From the NCBI RefSeq assembly GCF_018739885.1, contig NZ_JADOES010000046.1, forward strand, positions 1-42,147: DNA of 42,147 nucleotides, read 5' to 3'. Made by a program: the position numbers and the translations under genes. Under the pieces are notes generated by a model. The model had not been told where the DNA came from. It searched no databases and saw nothing but the letters and a program-made list of their open reading frames with translations. This stretch comes from Leptothoe spongobia TAU-MAC 1115 (GTDB lineage Bacteria > Cyanobacteriota > Cyanobacteriia > Phormidesmidales > Phormidesmidaceae). Of the stretch, positions 42,110 to 42,147 are shown in pieces (position 1 is the first letter of the stretch; every line of letters begins with the position of its first letter).

Positions 42110-42147
42110 TCAAATAGTTCAAAGTAGGGATTTACAGCCATACTGGA

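Overview
The window looks like chromosome of a cyanobacterium. The HIP1 octamer GCGATCGC recurs throughout (five copies inside the TIR-WD40 gene alone, for example 2472-2479 and 3981-3988). The gene families also fit: DUF3370, PATAN response regulator, TPR-CHAT, Uma2, UPF0175, WD40 signalling proteins and a two-helix RCK potassium channel. I do not assign a genus. I saw no rRNA, no tRNA and no CRISPR array.

Layout. 1-8141 (+): an exported DUF2141 protein, a giant three-TIR / 14-WD40 membrane protein bracketed by two inverted copies of an intergenic repeat, an apparently toxin-less UPF0175 antitoxin, a Uma2 nuclease and a dynamin-like GTPase. 8142-10136: an IS110-family element whose stop codon lies in the first unit of a 44-bp tandem array, followed by a possibly structured non-coding stretch. 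10137-17385 (+): a DUF938 methyltransferase, an unknown membrane protein, an exported TPR-CHAT protease-like protein and a K+ channel. 17489-21135: a scar-rich region with a membrane protein, a GNAT acetyltransferase, a gutted Na+/H+ antiporter, the tail of another membrane protein, a VapBC-type toxin-antitoxin pair, and truncated pieces of hsdR and of a SARP/BTAD regulator joined head to head. 21240-25469 (-): a translationally coupled HPt/CheA-like and PATAN-REC pair, then a DUF3370 protein. 25677-28665: a C15 peptidase-like gene divergent from hisH, a VanX-type dipeptidase overlapping hisH by one base, and an adenylate-kinase-like/thioredoxin fusion with a broken P-loop. 29279-37513 (+): a membrane GT2 glycosyltransferase with a coding minisatellite, an acyltransferase-3, a frame-broken RTX remnant and a 1313-residue carbamoyltransferase-methyltransferase fusion. 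37537-42147: a 109-bp foldback element, a DUF302 protein, a five-repeat BTRD1 protein, an exported agmatine-deiminase-like lipoprotein, a methyltransferase-like protein and a damaged DUF2236 oxygenase gene.

How the genes may work together. Three proteins combine sensor or scaffold repeats with effector domains (TIR-WD40, TPR-CHAT, dynamin-like GTPase), which suggests signalling, stress or defence roles, but none forms a textbook defence operon here. GT2, acyltransferase-3 and NodU-type carbamoyltransferase lie in order on one strand; together they could build and decorate a glycan or secondary metabolite. The carbamoyltransferase-methyltransferase fusion is the most unusual protein in the window, followed by the adenylate-kinase/thioredoxin fusion and the triple-TIR protein.
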